From Juglans regia (taxonomy: Eukaryota > Streptophyta > Magnoliopsida > Fagales > Juglandaceae), in the NCBI RefSeq assembly GCF_001411555.2, contig NC_049912.1, positions 4,666,317-4,730,316 of the forward strand: a stretch of DNA of 64,000 nucleotides. The letters run 5' to 3'. The notes under the pieces were generated by a model. That model was not told the DNA's origin and did no database searches. It saw only the letters and a program-made list of their open reading frames with translations. This document shows positions 34,840-46,638 of this stretch, in pieces. Positions within the stretch are counted from its first letter, which is position 1; each line of letters starts with the position of its first letter. Both the position numbers and the translations under genes were made by a program.

Positions 34840-35888
34840 ATGATAAGTCCAATTATTTTTTCGAATATTCGGGGTCTTGGTACTTCTCATAAGCGTTTGA
34901 AGAAACTTATTAGAAAATTTCGGCCTTGTGTCATTGCTTTGGCCAAACCTTTCTTGAAGGCGGATAAAATTCCTAAAATTTTTTTGGGCGTTTCAACTGT
35001 GACTTGTTTCTTACTAATGAAGAGAAACAGGGAAAATTTTGGTTACTTTGGAATTCTACCATTTCTATTCATTAGTTGGCTAGGTCTAATCAATTTATGT
35101 CAGTAAAAATTGAAGAGAAAATGCATGTTTTCATCCTTACCATTGTGTATGCTAAATGCACTCAGCTAGAGAGGAAAATGTTGTGGGAGGACCTAGAAGC
35201 TTCTGGGTGTGGTAACCTTCCTTGGGTTATTTGTGGGGACTTCAACATTATAAAAAATGATTCGGAACGGCAAGGTCATCATCCTCGTCCTTTTGCAGCT
35301 ATGGAAGATTTCAACTTGTGCATTCATAATAATGGTTGGTTGGATATGTGCTCTAAAGGCCCAAGTATGACTTGCTGTAATGGTCAGGCTGGACTGGCTC
35401 GTCGATGGGCAATGTTAGATAGATGTTTCATCGATTCTAATTTTCTTAATTGTTTTCCTAATGTATATTTTCAGGTTTTGGCTCGTACTACTTTTGATCA
35501 CTCCCCGTTGGTGATCCAAATGGGTGAGGATCCTTTCAGGTATGGTCCTAGTCCATTTCGATTTCAGTTTATGTGGACTGATCATAGTGATTTTTTTCGT
35601 CTTGTTGAGAGTGTGTAGAGATTAGAGGGGCATGGTGTTGGCCTTTTTAATCTTTCTCATAAATTGAACAAAGTTAAGGTGGCTTTAAGGGATTGGAACC
35701 AGTCTGTTTTTGGTAGAATTGAGATTATCATTAATCAATTAGAACATAATGTTGTGGCTGATTTTCTGGCTAAGAATGGTGCTGGAGGTTTAAACAGGGA
35801 TTGGGTGGATGAAAGCTATATGCCGACCCAGTTAAGAGGGATTCTTCGTATGGACAGGATTGGACATCCTTATTTTCGCATCTCATAA
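34840..35888 (+). pseudogene. LINE ORF2, endonuclease joined to RNase H tail
   Basis: Begins FSNIRGLGTSHKRLKKLIRK, the usual NVRGL start of the LINE endonuclease. After a frame change it continues with MHVFILTIVYAKC, LPWVICGDFNIIKND (catalytic Asn of GDFN), LDRCFID and TFDHSPLVIQMG (catalytic SDH position reads FDH). After a stop at 35,616-35,618 it reads KVKVALRDWNQSVFGRIEII, then directly HNVVADFLAKNGAGG and MPTQLRGILRMDRIGHPYF, the C-terminal RNase H end. The whole RT and most of RNase H (roughly 800 residues in family members) are absent; the joint near 35,745 is in frame. Confidence 0.85.
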
Positions 35889-36279
35889 GTTTGTTCTTGG
35901 TAAGTTTGGTTTTCTATGGTTTCTTTTATTCATTGGATATTATTATTTGTTTGTGTGCTCTTTCTTGTAGGTGTTGGTTTCTTTCTAAGGTTGGTTCTAT
36001 TTTGTGTTATTCTAATTTCAACAATAGTGTTTTACTTTGGTTGGTTGTTTAGGTTTTTTGATACCTAGGTTTTGGTTTTCTGCTTATTTGTATCCACCAG
36101 GTGTTTGAATGTAACCACGGTTTTCCTCCATCACAAGTGAGAACTATCAATAAAATTGGGGTACCGTTCTCTTTCTAAAAAAAAAAAAAAAGGTAAAAAA
36201 CCTGAGTCATCTGTCGCTTGGTGGCATCTTTTCTGCTAAAGATAATTTTCCTTCTAGTTCATATCAAATATTGGTGCAG

Positions 36280-36500
36280 AAGTAATTTGCAAAGCAGCTC
36301 CCTTTCCATTGGAAGTTCTAGCTTTCTGGTTCAAGTCAATGACCAGAGCTGGTTTATGCAAATGGGCTTCTGTCACATTGTATATCCTTTTCCTTCCGGT
36401 TCAAATCGGGGCTGGAACTGGTGGCGTAATGCACTTCTTTTTTGCTGTAGTTCTTTCTATATGTAGTGCTAGTGCGTCGGATATCAAATTTCTGGGTTAG
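36280..36500 (+). other. Exon-like open frame with hydrophobic segments, unidentified
   Basis: An uninterrupted frame reads ICKAAPFPLEVLAFWFKSMT, then KWASVTLYILFLPVQIGAGT and GGVMHFFFAVVLSICSASAS before a TAG. Two predicted membrane-spanning stretches lie in about 70 residues. It sits in host DNA just after the LINE insertion site, with a pyrimidine-rich region upstream. I do not recognise the family. It could be a decayed exon of a membrane protein or chance. Confidence 0.25.
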
Positions 36501-36619
36501 CTGTAGTTCTTTCAATTTGTAATACTAAATACCTTCAGTTTCTCCCTCAATCGTCAGTTTGGATGATGGGAAAGGTTGGAATACAACGGAGACTAAGGGC
36601 CCGTTTGTTTTCAGAGATA

Positions 36620-39020
36620 AACTCAAAACTATGAAAACCTTAAAACCAGTTTTCGTACAGTTAGGAAGTTTCCCGAAAACAAACACAATTTGGTCCCAAG
36701 ATTTTCATCTCTTCACTCAACACTGTTGACTGCCTTCTACCGTGCGAATCTCGCGTCTGTCTCCTCTCTCTCGTAAGTCCCATTTCAAACTTGCAAGCCA
36801 TGCGAATCTTCTTTCACCCATCCCATCTCACAAGATTTCAATTCCATCTCTCTCGGGAAAACTGATTCTAGTGCATCCCCCGGCTGCAAATCCTTGCCAT
36901 TCACATACCCTTCCAAACGACATCTCGAGAAAAGCTTATCTCCAAGAAAAATCGAATTATGTCTGGAACTTCTATTGTTCTTGCCGTGCGAATCTCCCCT
37001 ATTCCCCTACCCATCACCGAAGTGATTGCTGCGAAATCATCTTCTCCCATTTCATTTCTCCAAGCACCCTACATATAGATAAATGCCGAAAAGTGCCAAA
37101 ACCCCCCGTTCCTCCACCACAGTTAGGTGCTGCAACCTGGGTTTATCTCTCAAAAACAACTGCCATAAACGCTCCCTCACCATCCTCTCCAAGGGCATCA
37201 CGGGTCCGACAACGAGGTCATACTAGGTAGTGTTTTAGGAACCCTCTAATATTTGTTTTTTTATATGAATAATTTCTGCAAATATCTTGTTTATTGTTGG
37301 TGATTAATGCATTGGACCAGATTTGTTTGTGGTTGTCGATCGATTAGTGGTTGTGTTTTGTTTTGGGTTTGAATGGACTCTCTTTTGTGTTTGAATTTAA
37401 AATGGTAGAACATGAAAGATCAGCAACTGATGGGCAGATAAAAGCCCTATTACCAATCTGGTTGTCTTTAATATTTGCATTAAAAAACTTGGATGACCAC
37501 CAAATACCAAAATAATTTAGCAAAGTTAAAGTTATTGCCGAAGAACTTTGAGCAGGAAATGGGAAAAAAATATTATCACAATTCGTAGGCTATAATACTA
37601 AACAATGCAAGTGTATCTGAACACTGAAATGGTCTGCTTTGTCAATATCAAGTGATAGACACAATAGTTGTATTTATATATGGTCAAAGTTAGACACAGG
37701 CAGCAAAAGACCAACCAAACCCTATAATTATAACAAGTCTCCATTATCATCTCCTACTAACATAATTGCAACTTACACCATATTAGCTTAAATTCCATGT
37801 GAAGAGCTGGAAAGTGGCTGTATTATGCAAGGGGCTTTTAAGCTATGATTAAAAACCCAATTTGACTGCCAAGAAGAAGGCAGTAGTGAAGAAGGAGAAG
37901 GACTAGGAAAATGAGAAGGAAGAATGGAAGTTTTGTTTTATAAGGTTATTTGGTTTTGCTTTTTTAATACTTTTAATCATTCATAGGTCATCAAAATTAT
38001 GGGGCAACATGTCACAAGCATTGATCATATTTGTATAGTGTTAAGGGCAGAATTGTTGAAATACATAAGTTTTTGTAGTTTAGTTTTGATAAATCTGGTT
38101 TATCTGAGGTTGTATTTTTGGGTGGAAATGTGTTTTTTTAAACTATTCCTATTAGATGCAAAAAAAATGAAGGTAACTTGATGGTGTACTTTCTAGACAC
38201 CATTCAGAGGTAGAGGAAAAATTCCTAGTTGAGAATTTAATATCAAGAGATGGAAACTTGAAATAAACTATATATGAACCCAGTTTTTAATCTAAATGGT
38301 TGGCTGCCATTAACAATAAGTGAAGGACTGATTAGGACTTAAATGGGTGCATTAGTTGAAAGGAATCGGTCTTTCTACATACCCATTTGGGAAAAAAAAA
38401 TCTAAGTGTGTATTATATTATTCACATGATCATTTCATTATGTGATAAACCTATGGAATTGCAATTAAAAGAGTACGAAATTACAACAGAATATAGGATA
38501 CGAAGCCTGGTTGGTTGTTTTTTTTTTTAGACATTTATGATCTGTGGTATGAATTATGAAGCAGTGGACAGCGATTGCTTAGTTAATTTTCAGACTAATT
38601 CAATCCTTCACTTCCTTGCAATTTCAGCCCCTCCAAATCACAGTTCTACAAAACAATTGCATGTCCTGCATATATGCACGTTGTGCCATTGATTCTTGCT
38701 AATAATTACAAAGCCTCTGCCTAGGAAAATAATATTATAGAACATCTTCATTGATTATGTAGGTAATATATGTCAAGCTCGTATATGATCACGTGAATAA
38801 TTTGGAAACACGTGTTTATTTGGATTCCATATTGGCGACAAACTGTTTTTAACAACATTTTTAATTTATTAGCGTTACTACCTATGCTCCTCTCGATTAC
38901 CTCACCCTCGGCAGGTTTGACCCACTTCTCAATTAAACAATTTAGATTTCATTTATCATTTATTTGGTCATATGATATAAATGTCTTTAGATTGAAATAT
39001 CATATTATTAGCATTTTCAA
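36620..39020 (+). other. Non-coding 5' part of the Harbinger element
   Basis: A C/T-rich leader-like stretch (36,720-37,230) with an open but unrecognised 162-codon frame, then AT-rich DNA. No motif that I recognise. Confidence 0.35.
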
Positions 39021-40050
39021 ATGGATCCCGATACCGACATTTCACAAGTTGATCCGATGATTTTGGTGGATGGAATGTAGGATGTCTTCATTGACATGAT
39101 GTTAGCTGACGCCCTTAATGGTGCATTGAGGGCTGGGAAGATCACTTCTAGGGACCATGCTTCCTATGCTGCGCGTCTTACGGCATTGGGCGTAAGGACG
39201 TACGAAGCGAGCCAAATCAAGGGGAAAATACATCGGGTTAAAATGATGCAACGACTTTTCACGGACCTCATGCACCAAACTGGTATGGGATGCGACTCCG
39301 ATACCAAAACGGTTATAGGGAGTGACGAACACTGGGCAAATGCCATTAGGGTAATACTTCTCTAACCATGCCATATTTTCATATTACGAAATAATACCTT
39401 TATTATATATCACTTTTTCCCGCGTTAATCCCTCCCTAATATTTTGAATTTAAAATTCCTTATCCAGGCCAAGCCACAAATAAAGAAGTTTCGTACCTCA
39501 GGTTGCCCACTATGCAGACCTCTGTGCCATTTTTGGCGCTGTTGTTGCCACCGGTACAGTCCACCACGCGTCCACCCAACCACCACCATCTTCGGACGAG
39601 GAGATGCACCATCGGAGCCCCGCACTTGGCACCCAAGGGAACTCTGATTTTGTCTTTAATAGCCCGTCCCAGTTTTCCATAGACATGGGGACACCATCGA
39701 CTCACTCGTCCCGATGAAGTCAGAAGGGAGGGCAAAGCAACCAGTACGACGAAGAGATATCGAACATGGTTGCAGTGATCACGTGTTCCTACTAGGCACG
39801 CGAAAGTGTTACAATGGCAGAGGAGAAGCGTCAAGGGAAAAGCGGAGTAGAGGATCCACACATTGCATGGATAGGGATGATGGTTTCGATTCTTTTTTCA
39901 CACTATGTGGCCTTGTTACAAGCACTTCAGCCCCCACTGCCTACCGATGTTTTTTCCTGTGTGTTTAATCGATTAATGAACCCCCTGGCACAACGAGGAT
40001 TTTTGGTAATGGATGATGCCCATAGGCACGCGTGGGCATCACATAGTTGA
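39021..40050 (+). pseudogene. Harbinger ORF1, Myb/SANT-like protein
   Basis: ATG at 39,021 (MDPDTDISQVDPMILVDGM, then a stop), continuing in frame DVFIDMMLADALNGALRAGK with a Myb/SANT-like trihelix (YEASQIKGKIHRVKMMQRLF, then SDEHWANAIR) to a GT donor at 39,351. The intron ends at an AG at 39,467. The next exon starts AKPQIKKFRTSGCP and after a one-base slip continues HYADLCAIFGAVVATGTVHH, FVFNSPSQFSIDMGTPSTHS, and a C-terminal helix ending RGFLVMDDAHRHAWASHS. In such elements this protein binds DNA and partners the transposase. At least three stops or slips make it inactive. Confidence 0.75.
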
Positions 40051-40909
40051 GTGATCGAACTATGCATAGTTGATTAGTGACTAGGTTGTCTTGAGTGGTT
40101 GATTAGTTACTTTGCTTCGTTGTAATTTTTCATCAGTGTAATGTAATTTGAGTTTGCCATCGATTGTTGTTAACATTTGTTGGTTTCATAGATATCTTTG
40201 GAAGATAAATGCACTTTTTTAATTCAAATCCAGTTGTGATGTTGCGGAATAGTTCTTTTTATATTAATAGTATTGTGTTATGTGTTAGGTAGAGCAACAA
40301 AATTGTGAATGTATTTGTTCATGTTATTAGAGTTTGTTTATATCACATTTTTCCTGCCTCTTGAATTGATGTCTGATTTGGTGCTCTGCCCAATGGCCAG
40401 CTGTAGGTTTTTGTGAACGTGATCAAATTTTCTCAAAGGCATCTACTCGAATCCCAAAGGTAGAGGTTGCTACCCCCTAGGTTATGCTTCTTCTCAAACT
40501 TGTCATATTTCTGTTCGGAGGAATATCAACCATTTTATATTCACTTGAATGAATGGATGGAAGGAAAAAAACTCACAGTTCTGATGTTAAATATTTTAAC
40601 ATCAGAACTGTTTAATTTGAAATATTTGGTTGGTTCATTATGTGGTAGGACCTACCACATTAAATAAATATTGACTTCTCTTACAGATTAGTGTGTTTTC
40701 AAACTGGCTGTTGGAGCTGCTGATTCATTATTGTGATGTTATTGCTACTGCTTGTCCATAGTTTGATGTATAGCTTGTGCATACATATATATTTGTCTTG
40801 GTTATTGTGATGAAATATATTCCATATATATTGCTGAATACGATGTATTCAAGATATTGTTTATACTACATCAACTATGAATAAGATGTATATTAACTTA
40901 AAACTAGGT

Positions 40910-40954
<45 letters not shown>

Positions 40955-43117
40955 TTACTAAAAAAACTAGTGCAAGTGGACTGTTTTATATAATTTGGTC
41001 ATGGGGTTAGATGTTTAGCTCGTGAGAAGAAATATTTGCATGATGTTAATCTGAAGACAATTAGCCATGATGTTAATCTGGTTTGACATAAACTATTAAT
41101 AGACACCTCATGGACATTTGCAACTGTTGGAGATATAGTTCCATTCCACTGCTATCAAGAGTACAATATGCTTGTAACTTTTGTTAGAATATGCAACTGT
41201 AGGTTTTGAAAATCCCAACCACTAGTTAACTCTAGATTTTTTTTTTTCCTCTGGGTAAGAAGCCTAAAAACTAGTTTACATGTCCCAAGATTATGATATA
41301 TTGATATTGCTTTTGACTTACCTAACTAGTTGCCTAACGGTTTGCAAATGGTGTTATCTGTGTTCATGCTGTAAAGTAAATGAATATTTTCACTGGGACT
41401 ATTGCAGAGCATGTAAAAAATATTTTCTCACGCTATAAGGTCAAATTTTGTTATCAGTAATGACTAGGTTTTAGTGAGAACTGCAAAGTTAGAGACAGAC
41501 CTTTTACACACTCGCTTGACAATAACAATGCAAGTTTTGGCTCAACAAAATGCTAACTAAAAATTCAATAAAGGAAAAATAAAACTGACCAATCAGCTTA
41601 TAAAATCACTTTTGTGGGATTCCTGTATAGATGAAATAATTCTCTTGTAAATAACAGGAAGTTATTTGGAAGTTTTCTTCCTGTCGGCTCAACAGATTAC
41701 TTGCCAGCTGTAGGTTTTCAAATTTTCCCTTTGCCCTTAAAGCAAAGAAATGATGTCTCTATTCATGTAAAGCTTCTCACATAGCTCCACAAATACATGG
41801 TTGTAATTCTAGCACCTAGAGGCATGCTTAGTAAATTATGAGGGTAGTCTTTCACAGTGAGGAGAAAATATGTTATTGGAAAGCCACTGACTTGTATCAC
41901 TGGTCATAGGTGATTGAATCACCCAGAAATAAATGTAATATAAACAGAATTAGTAACCTTTCAAAATTTTGAACTACAGGAGAAGGAATAAAGTGTCAAA
42001 CTTATGCACAATGGATCTAAGTAGTTATTAGCATGTACCGGTCCTACATGTACTCGGCAGAGTCTAGCTAGGAATAAATCAACTGTAAACATCAGGACAG
42101 AATATAGGAAGATAGAAATAGGAAGGACTTATTATAAAGTTCTCCTAAAAAACAGTACTTAAATTTTTTTTATATTCATGGCCATGCATAGGACCACGGA
42201 AACTACCATATCAACAACAATAGTGAACAGAAAAACTTTTAGTAATTAGAACACTGCAATTTGGACTGAAGTGGACCTCTTGAATTACTTGGGTCTTTCA
42301 TCTTAATTTATAATGCTGCGGTGTACTTTAGGGATGATGTTATGGCAGTTATTGTTTTGGACTGAAGAGGACCACTCAATTACTTGGGTGCTTCTCACAT
42401 GGTTTATAATGCAGCGGTGTATTTGCTAATATTGGACTGTAATTTGTAAATTTGGTCTCATTGAAGCTATCGGTATTTTGTCATAAGTATATTGGTTTTT
42501 GCTCTTTCTCAATATTAGCATTTCCACTTGATAGGTTGACTTACTTTAATTTAGGCCTATATATATATATATATATATGCTCCCTGCCCTACAAGCTGTT
42601 CGACAGCATATCGTTATTTTTCATAACTATCGATATGCTCTATATAATTTAATATGGTCAAGATGTAATAGAACAGAATGATCATAACGAGGATTTGGTC
42701 ATGGGGTTAGATGCATGCTAGTGGTACAAGAATTTACACATGATGTTAATATGAATAGTAGACACAAACTACTCTTCTCACATGTCTTTGTTGCACTGAT
42801 ATAGAATATATATGTATATATATATATATATATACTATATTCATAAGAATTTATAAGTATATTTTAAGTGATATATTCAATAATTTTTGCTGAAATAAGT
42901 GTAAGTTCCATTTGCTTGAAAATTAAAGATACGGGATATGGTCAAGAATCCCAAAGGTTTGCTTGATTCTTTGCATATATTGAGCTTGTTGGTTTCTTCT
43001 CTACAATGGAAACGTACACTCATGAAAACTACTTCACAATGCTATAGGTCCCTCCTGTTGGTCTATTCCCCAACTTGTCTTGAGTTTTTAGCCCAGTTCC
43101 ACATCATATAGTAGAGA
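40051..43117 (+). other. Long AT-rich spacer between Harbinger ORF1 and transposase
   Basis: No coding signal. Holds a perfect palindrome (40,575-40,611), a second palindrome (40,641-40,661), TA microsatellites (40,915-40,951, 42,557-42,578 and 42,808-42,834), a 96-bp tandem duplication (TTGGACTGAAG at 42,261 and 42,357) and a duplicated phrase TTTGGTCATGGGGTTAGATG (about 40,994 and 42,693). Confidence 0.5.
40575..40611. repeat. Perfect 17-bp-arm palindrome
   Basis: Arms ACAGTTCTGATGTTAAA and TTTAACATCAGAACTGT around a 3-base centre. A second, imperfectly centred palindrome ATGTGGTAGG-A-CCTACCACAT follows about 30 bp later. Confidence 0.85.
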
Positions 43118-44536
43118 ATGGAGCATAACAATTTTTGGACTGACGGGAGTGATAGTGATGATCCGATGGAGCCCATAGATATCATGAACGCTATTAGGAT
43201 AGTGTCCCACAGACAGCGAAAGAATCACCCAAGGCCACAACATAATATAGGCCTTTGAGGGCATCAATATATTTTAGGAATTCTAAATGGTCATCTAGAT
43301 AATTGCAAGATTATGTTTAGTATGGAGGTACCTACATTCCGTTGTTTATGTGGATTGTTACGTAACAATCACTTGATACGTGATTCTAGAAGATAAGTGA
43401 CGGTGGACGAAGCTGTGGGTATGTTTTGCCTTCTTGTGGGCCATGCAGAAGGCCAGCGAATTGTTGGGGACAGGTTTCAACATTCGACGCAAACAATCAA
43501 TAAAAACGTTAGAAAAGTCATTAATGCATTATGTGAAGTTGGGAGGCATTTGAAATTGCCAACTCCAAGGAACAGCGTGCACCCTTTTATTTCAAACAAC
43601 AATCGTAATTATCCTTGGTTTCAGGTAACAATTAAAATTCAAACTTTGTTTTACAACATACAATGTAACAATCACATCATGCATTAGTTGGTTGTGTTAG
43701 GCAGTTGGGATTGAATTGTTGAGTTTATAGGGATGCATTGGCATGATGGACGGTACGTTGATACCAGCTGTCGTCCCAGCTGAGTTGCGCGAGGCATATC
43801 GAAATAGGTTGGGTAGAGTTGCCCAAAATGTCTTGGCAATAGCTGATTTCGATATGAAGTTTATATTTGTTTACACTGGATGGGAGAAATATGCGCATGA
43901 TGCACATGTGTTCCACCATGCTGCCAGTGATCTAGAAGCCCGTTTTCCATGACTACCAGAGGGTAATTTTTTTTATTAACTTTGTCAAATATTATTAAGT
44001 TGGAACTTTCATTGTGATTGCTGTTATATTAATTGAAGTTTGTGCTTTGAAAATAAATGGACTCTCAGGTCAGTATTATCTTGTGGATTCAGCTTATCCA
44101 TGCACTACAAGATTGCTGCCCCTATCCAAGAGAACTATATCACTAGAGTGATCGTCACAATCACAGGGGGTTTCATGGGTATAAAGATTATTTTAATTAT
44201 CGACACTCAACAGTTCGTAATATTGTAGAACGAACATTTAGTGTTATAAAAGAACGATTCACCATTCTCTCCAACATGCCTCCATATTCAGTTGGGAGGC
44301 AAGGACTTATTATTACAGCGTGTTGTGCACTGCACAACTATATTAGAACGGTCACCCCCGATGACTGGATATTTCAGACGTGGAGTACGATGCATCTACC
44401 TGTTATTGAGCTTGCGGTTGGTGACAGGGCATCCTCATCTGGTCATGTAGACTTGTCAACTGAAGCCCAAAACAATATGAGTGCGATTAGAGATGAGATT
44501 GCCATTTCTATGTGGAAAGCAAGGGGAGGCCATTGA
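43118..44536 (+). pseudogene. PIF/Harbinger DDE transposase
   Basis: The N-terminal exon from ATG 43,118 (MEHNNFWTDGSDSDD) runs with two in-frame stops to a GT donor near 43,625 and contains a helical DNA-binding part (VTVDEAVGMFCLLVGHAEGQ, then NKNVRKVINALCEVGRHLKL). The next exon (about 43,731-43,952) has the first catalytic Asp in CIGMMDGTLIPAVVP and ends KYAHDAHVFHHA. The third (about 44,065 on) has the second Asp in YYLVDSAYP, then after frameshifts FNYRHSTVRNIVERTFSVIK with the catalytic Glu in VERTF, and continues to WKARGGH-stop. This is the DDE_Tnp_4 fold of Harbinger transposases; the catalytic triad is readable but the frame is not continuous. Confidence 0.85.
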
Positions 44537-44900
44537 TGGTGTTATTTAATTCATTATGCGTGTATTTAATACTGATTTTTTTTTGTTGCCATTGAAAGTA
44601 TCCTTATTTTCAACAACTAATGTATTTTATGCGAGTTGTGAATTTAAACATGATATAATTCTCGATGTGGATTGCTCAATATTTCATCATGTTGGACATA
44701 TTATTTATTTAATGACAAATGGTAGATGAATTACATTATTGGATTTGGTTATTTATTTGTTTATTTATAAGGTTGTTGGGTTTAATGATTAGTGTTTTTA
44801 ATCTTCGTTCAGATTAAAATAGGTTTGACGAAGCTTCGTTTATTAAAACACGTGTTTATGTATAGCAAATATCACGCAAATAATTTTAAATATTAAAAAA

Positions 44901-45556
44901 TAAATTCTTTCTCATCCATGCATCACATTTATTTTAATATTTTCTTTTTTTTTTTTTAACTAGTGTCTACTATAGTAATAATGAATGGCAAAAATCATAT
45001 CAAAATATTAGGAATGACTCAAACAAATATTTGATAAAATAGGTACTACATACAAAAGATGTTAGCATATTATTTTTTAAATGAAATTTTGGTTTTTTTT
45101 TTTTTTACATTACAAATATTTCTAGTGACTCAGCAAAATATTTGATAAAAATAAAAAATTATTACACATGGATTTTTAATAAAGGAAGTATGCAAGGAAA
45201 ACAGGAAAAAAAAATGTAACGAACATAGCAATAGTGCCCTTTCAATGTGAGTCCACCCTCCTCGACTCCTCCCAAAAGATAATTTCCATTAATTGTATTA
45301 GAAAGAAACCATATTTCAAACTTCAATTTCATTTCCTTTGTGCATGGCTGCAAAACATTATCCATATCTGTAATTTCTAAACACCGTGCATGCCAGCTGT
45401 AGCCTCCTAAGAAAATACATTAAAGTTTTAGACAAATTTTATCAAATATTAAAGTTTTGGATCATGCTTTAATTTTTTCAAAGTTGAAAGTTCAAAAGTT
45501 GATATGTAAACACTACCGCAAACACTTCGAAATCCTCTTTTTATGTGCCAAAATAG
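44901..45556. other. Unclassified AT-rich DNA upstream of the kinase remnant
   Basis: Where the N-terminal USP exons of a PUB kinase would be expected I see only AT-rich non-coding sequence. Confidence 0.4.
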
Positions 45557-46638
45557 GGAAGCAAGTGCAGCAGACACTGAAAATGGACAATCAAACCTAA
45601 ATAGATCACGGTCTGGTCCTTCGGGGTACAGCAACAGGGTCGGCAGTCCCGTAATTGAATGCTCAGACTTCTCCAACTTACGGTCTGCTACGGTTGGGAG
45701 CAATAGGAGCACTACTCTGGCTGCTCTAATTGCTCCTTTCCCGGAACGTTCTCAACAGCTTTCATCTCCAACGAGTCCTGGATGGAATGATAGAAATGGA
45801 AAAGCATTGCAGTATAGCTGCTCACCCTCTCCGCCGGCGGCTTCGGATTATTCAAGAAGCTCTTCTACTCTGGATCTCGCTCCTTCAGTTGTGCAACAAA
45901 GTCCGAGATTGATTTCCAGTTCAAGTAACATATCAACTTCTTCTAATGGAGCTCACAATGTTGTGGTATGTGCAAAGCATTCTGTTACATTCCATTTGTG
46001 TTTGCAAATTGTTTAAGATTTCTCATATGGCATTATTCATCTGAATCAATCAATAATCAAATGGGTATAAACACGACAAGGCTTTGAAATTAATGGTTTT
46101 TTGGATCATAGCAGGAGCGGAGCTTAGAAGAGCAGCTTCAACAAGCGATGGCAGATTTAAAAAAAGAGGCACTCGTGCGTCAAAGTGGAGACGAATATAT
46201 GATTGACGCTATACGAAGAGTAAGCTTTTTAATTACTAGTTCTGCTAGGCGTATAAATGTAGTGTTAGAAAGAAAGAATGAATGAATGAAGAAGAAGAAC
46301 TTCTTCAACTCTGAGTTCATGAGGGTTTTCTTTACACTCCACATTACATGTATCGAAAACAATACACACAACTTTTTAAATCTTACAAAAATTGCTAATA
46401 ATCTGACCAATAGGCCCAAGCTGCAGAGAAGCAGAGAGACATATGCATAGAAGAACTCCGGATTTCCAAAGAACAGGAATCATCATTAAAGAGCCAACTT
46501 GCAGAGTTACTGAAAGAAAGGGATGAACTGCAGATGGAGCGTGATCATGCACTGAAAGAAGCTGAAGGGCTAAAGAGAAAAGAAGAGGACTCAAATGGAC
46601 ACTGCATGCTCGAGCTGCCTGAATTCTCCCTTTCTAAA

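Larger units (their letters stand above)
33296..36193 (+). mobile_element. Internally deleted LINE with poly-A tail and 15-bp TSD
   Basis: Perfect 15-bp target duplication TAAAAAACCTGAGTC at 33,281-33,295 and 36,194-36,208. It has a 5' untranslated leader with the element start apparently intact, ORF1, an ORF2 endonuclease, then a direct jump to the RNase H tail, a 3' UTR with AATAAA (36,149) and a poly-A run (36,177-36,191). The reverse transcriptase domain is missing, so it moved using enzymes from another LINE or lost RT after insertion. Confidence 0.9.
36598..44900 (+). mobile_element. Degenerate PIF/Harbinger transposon with ORF1 and transposase
   Basis: TAA (36,595-36,597) is followed by GGGCCCGTTTGTTTTC, a common Harbinger/PIF-type terminus in plants. 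The element carries, on one strand, a Myb/SANT ORF1 (39,021-40,050) and a DDE transposase (43,118-44,536). I could not find the matching right end, so the right boundary is an estimate and the left end may belong to a separate MITE. Both genes contain stops. Confidence 0.55.
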
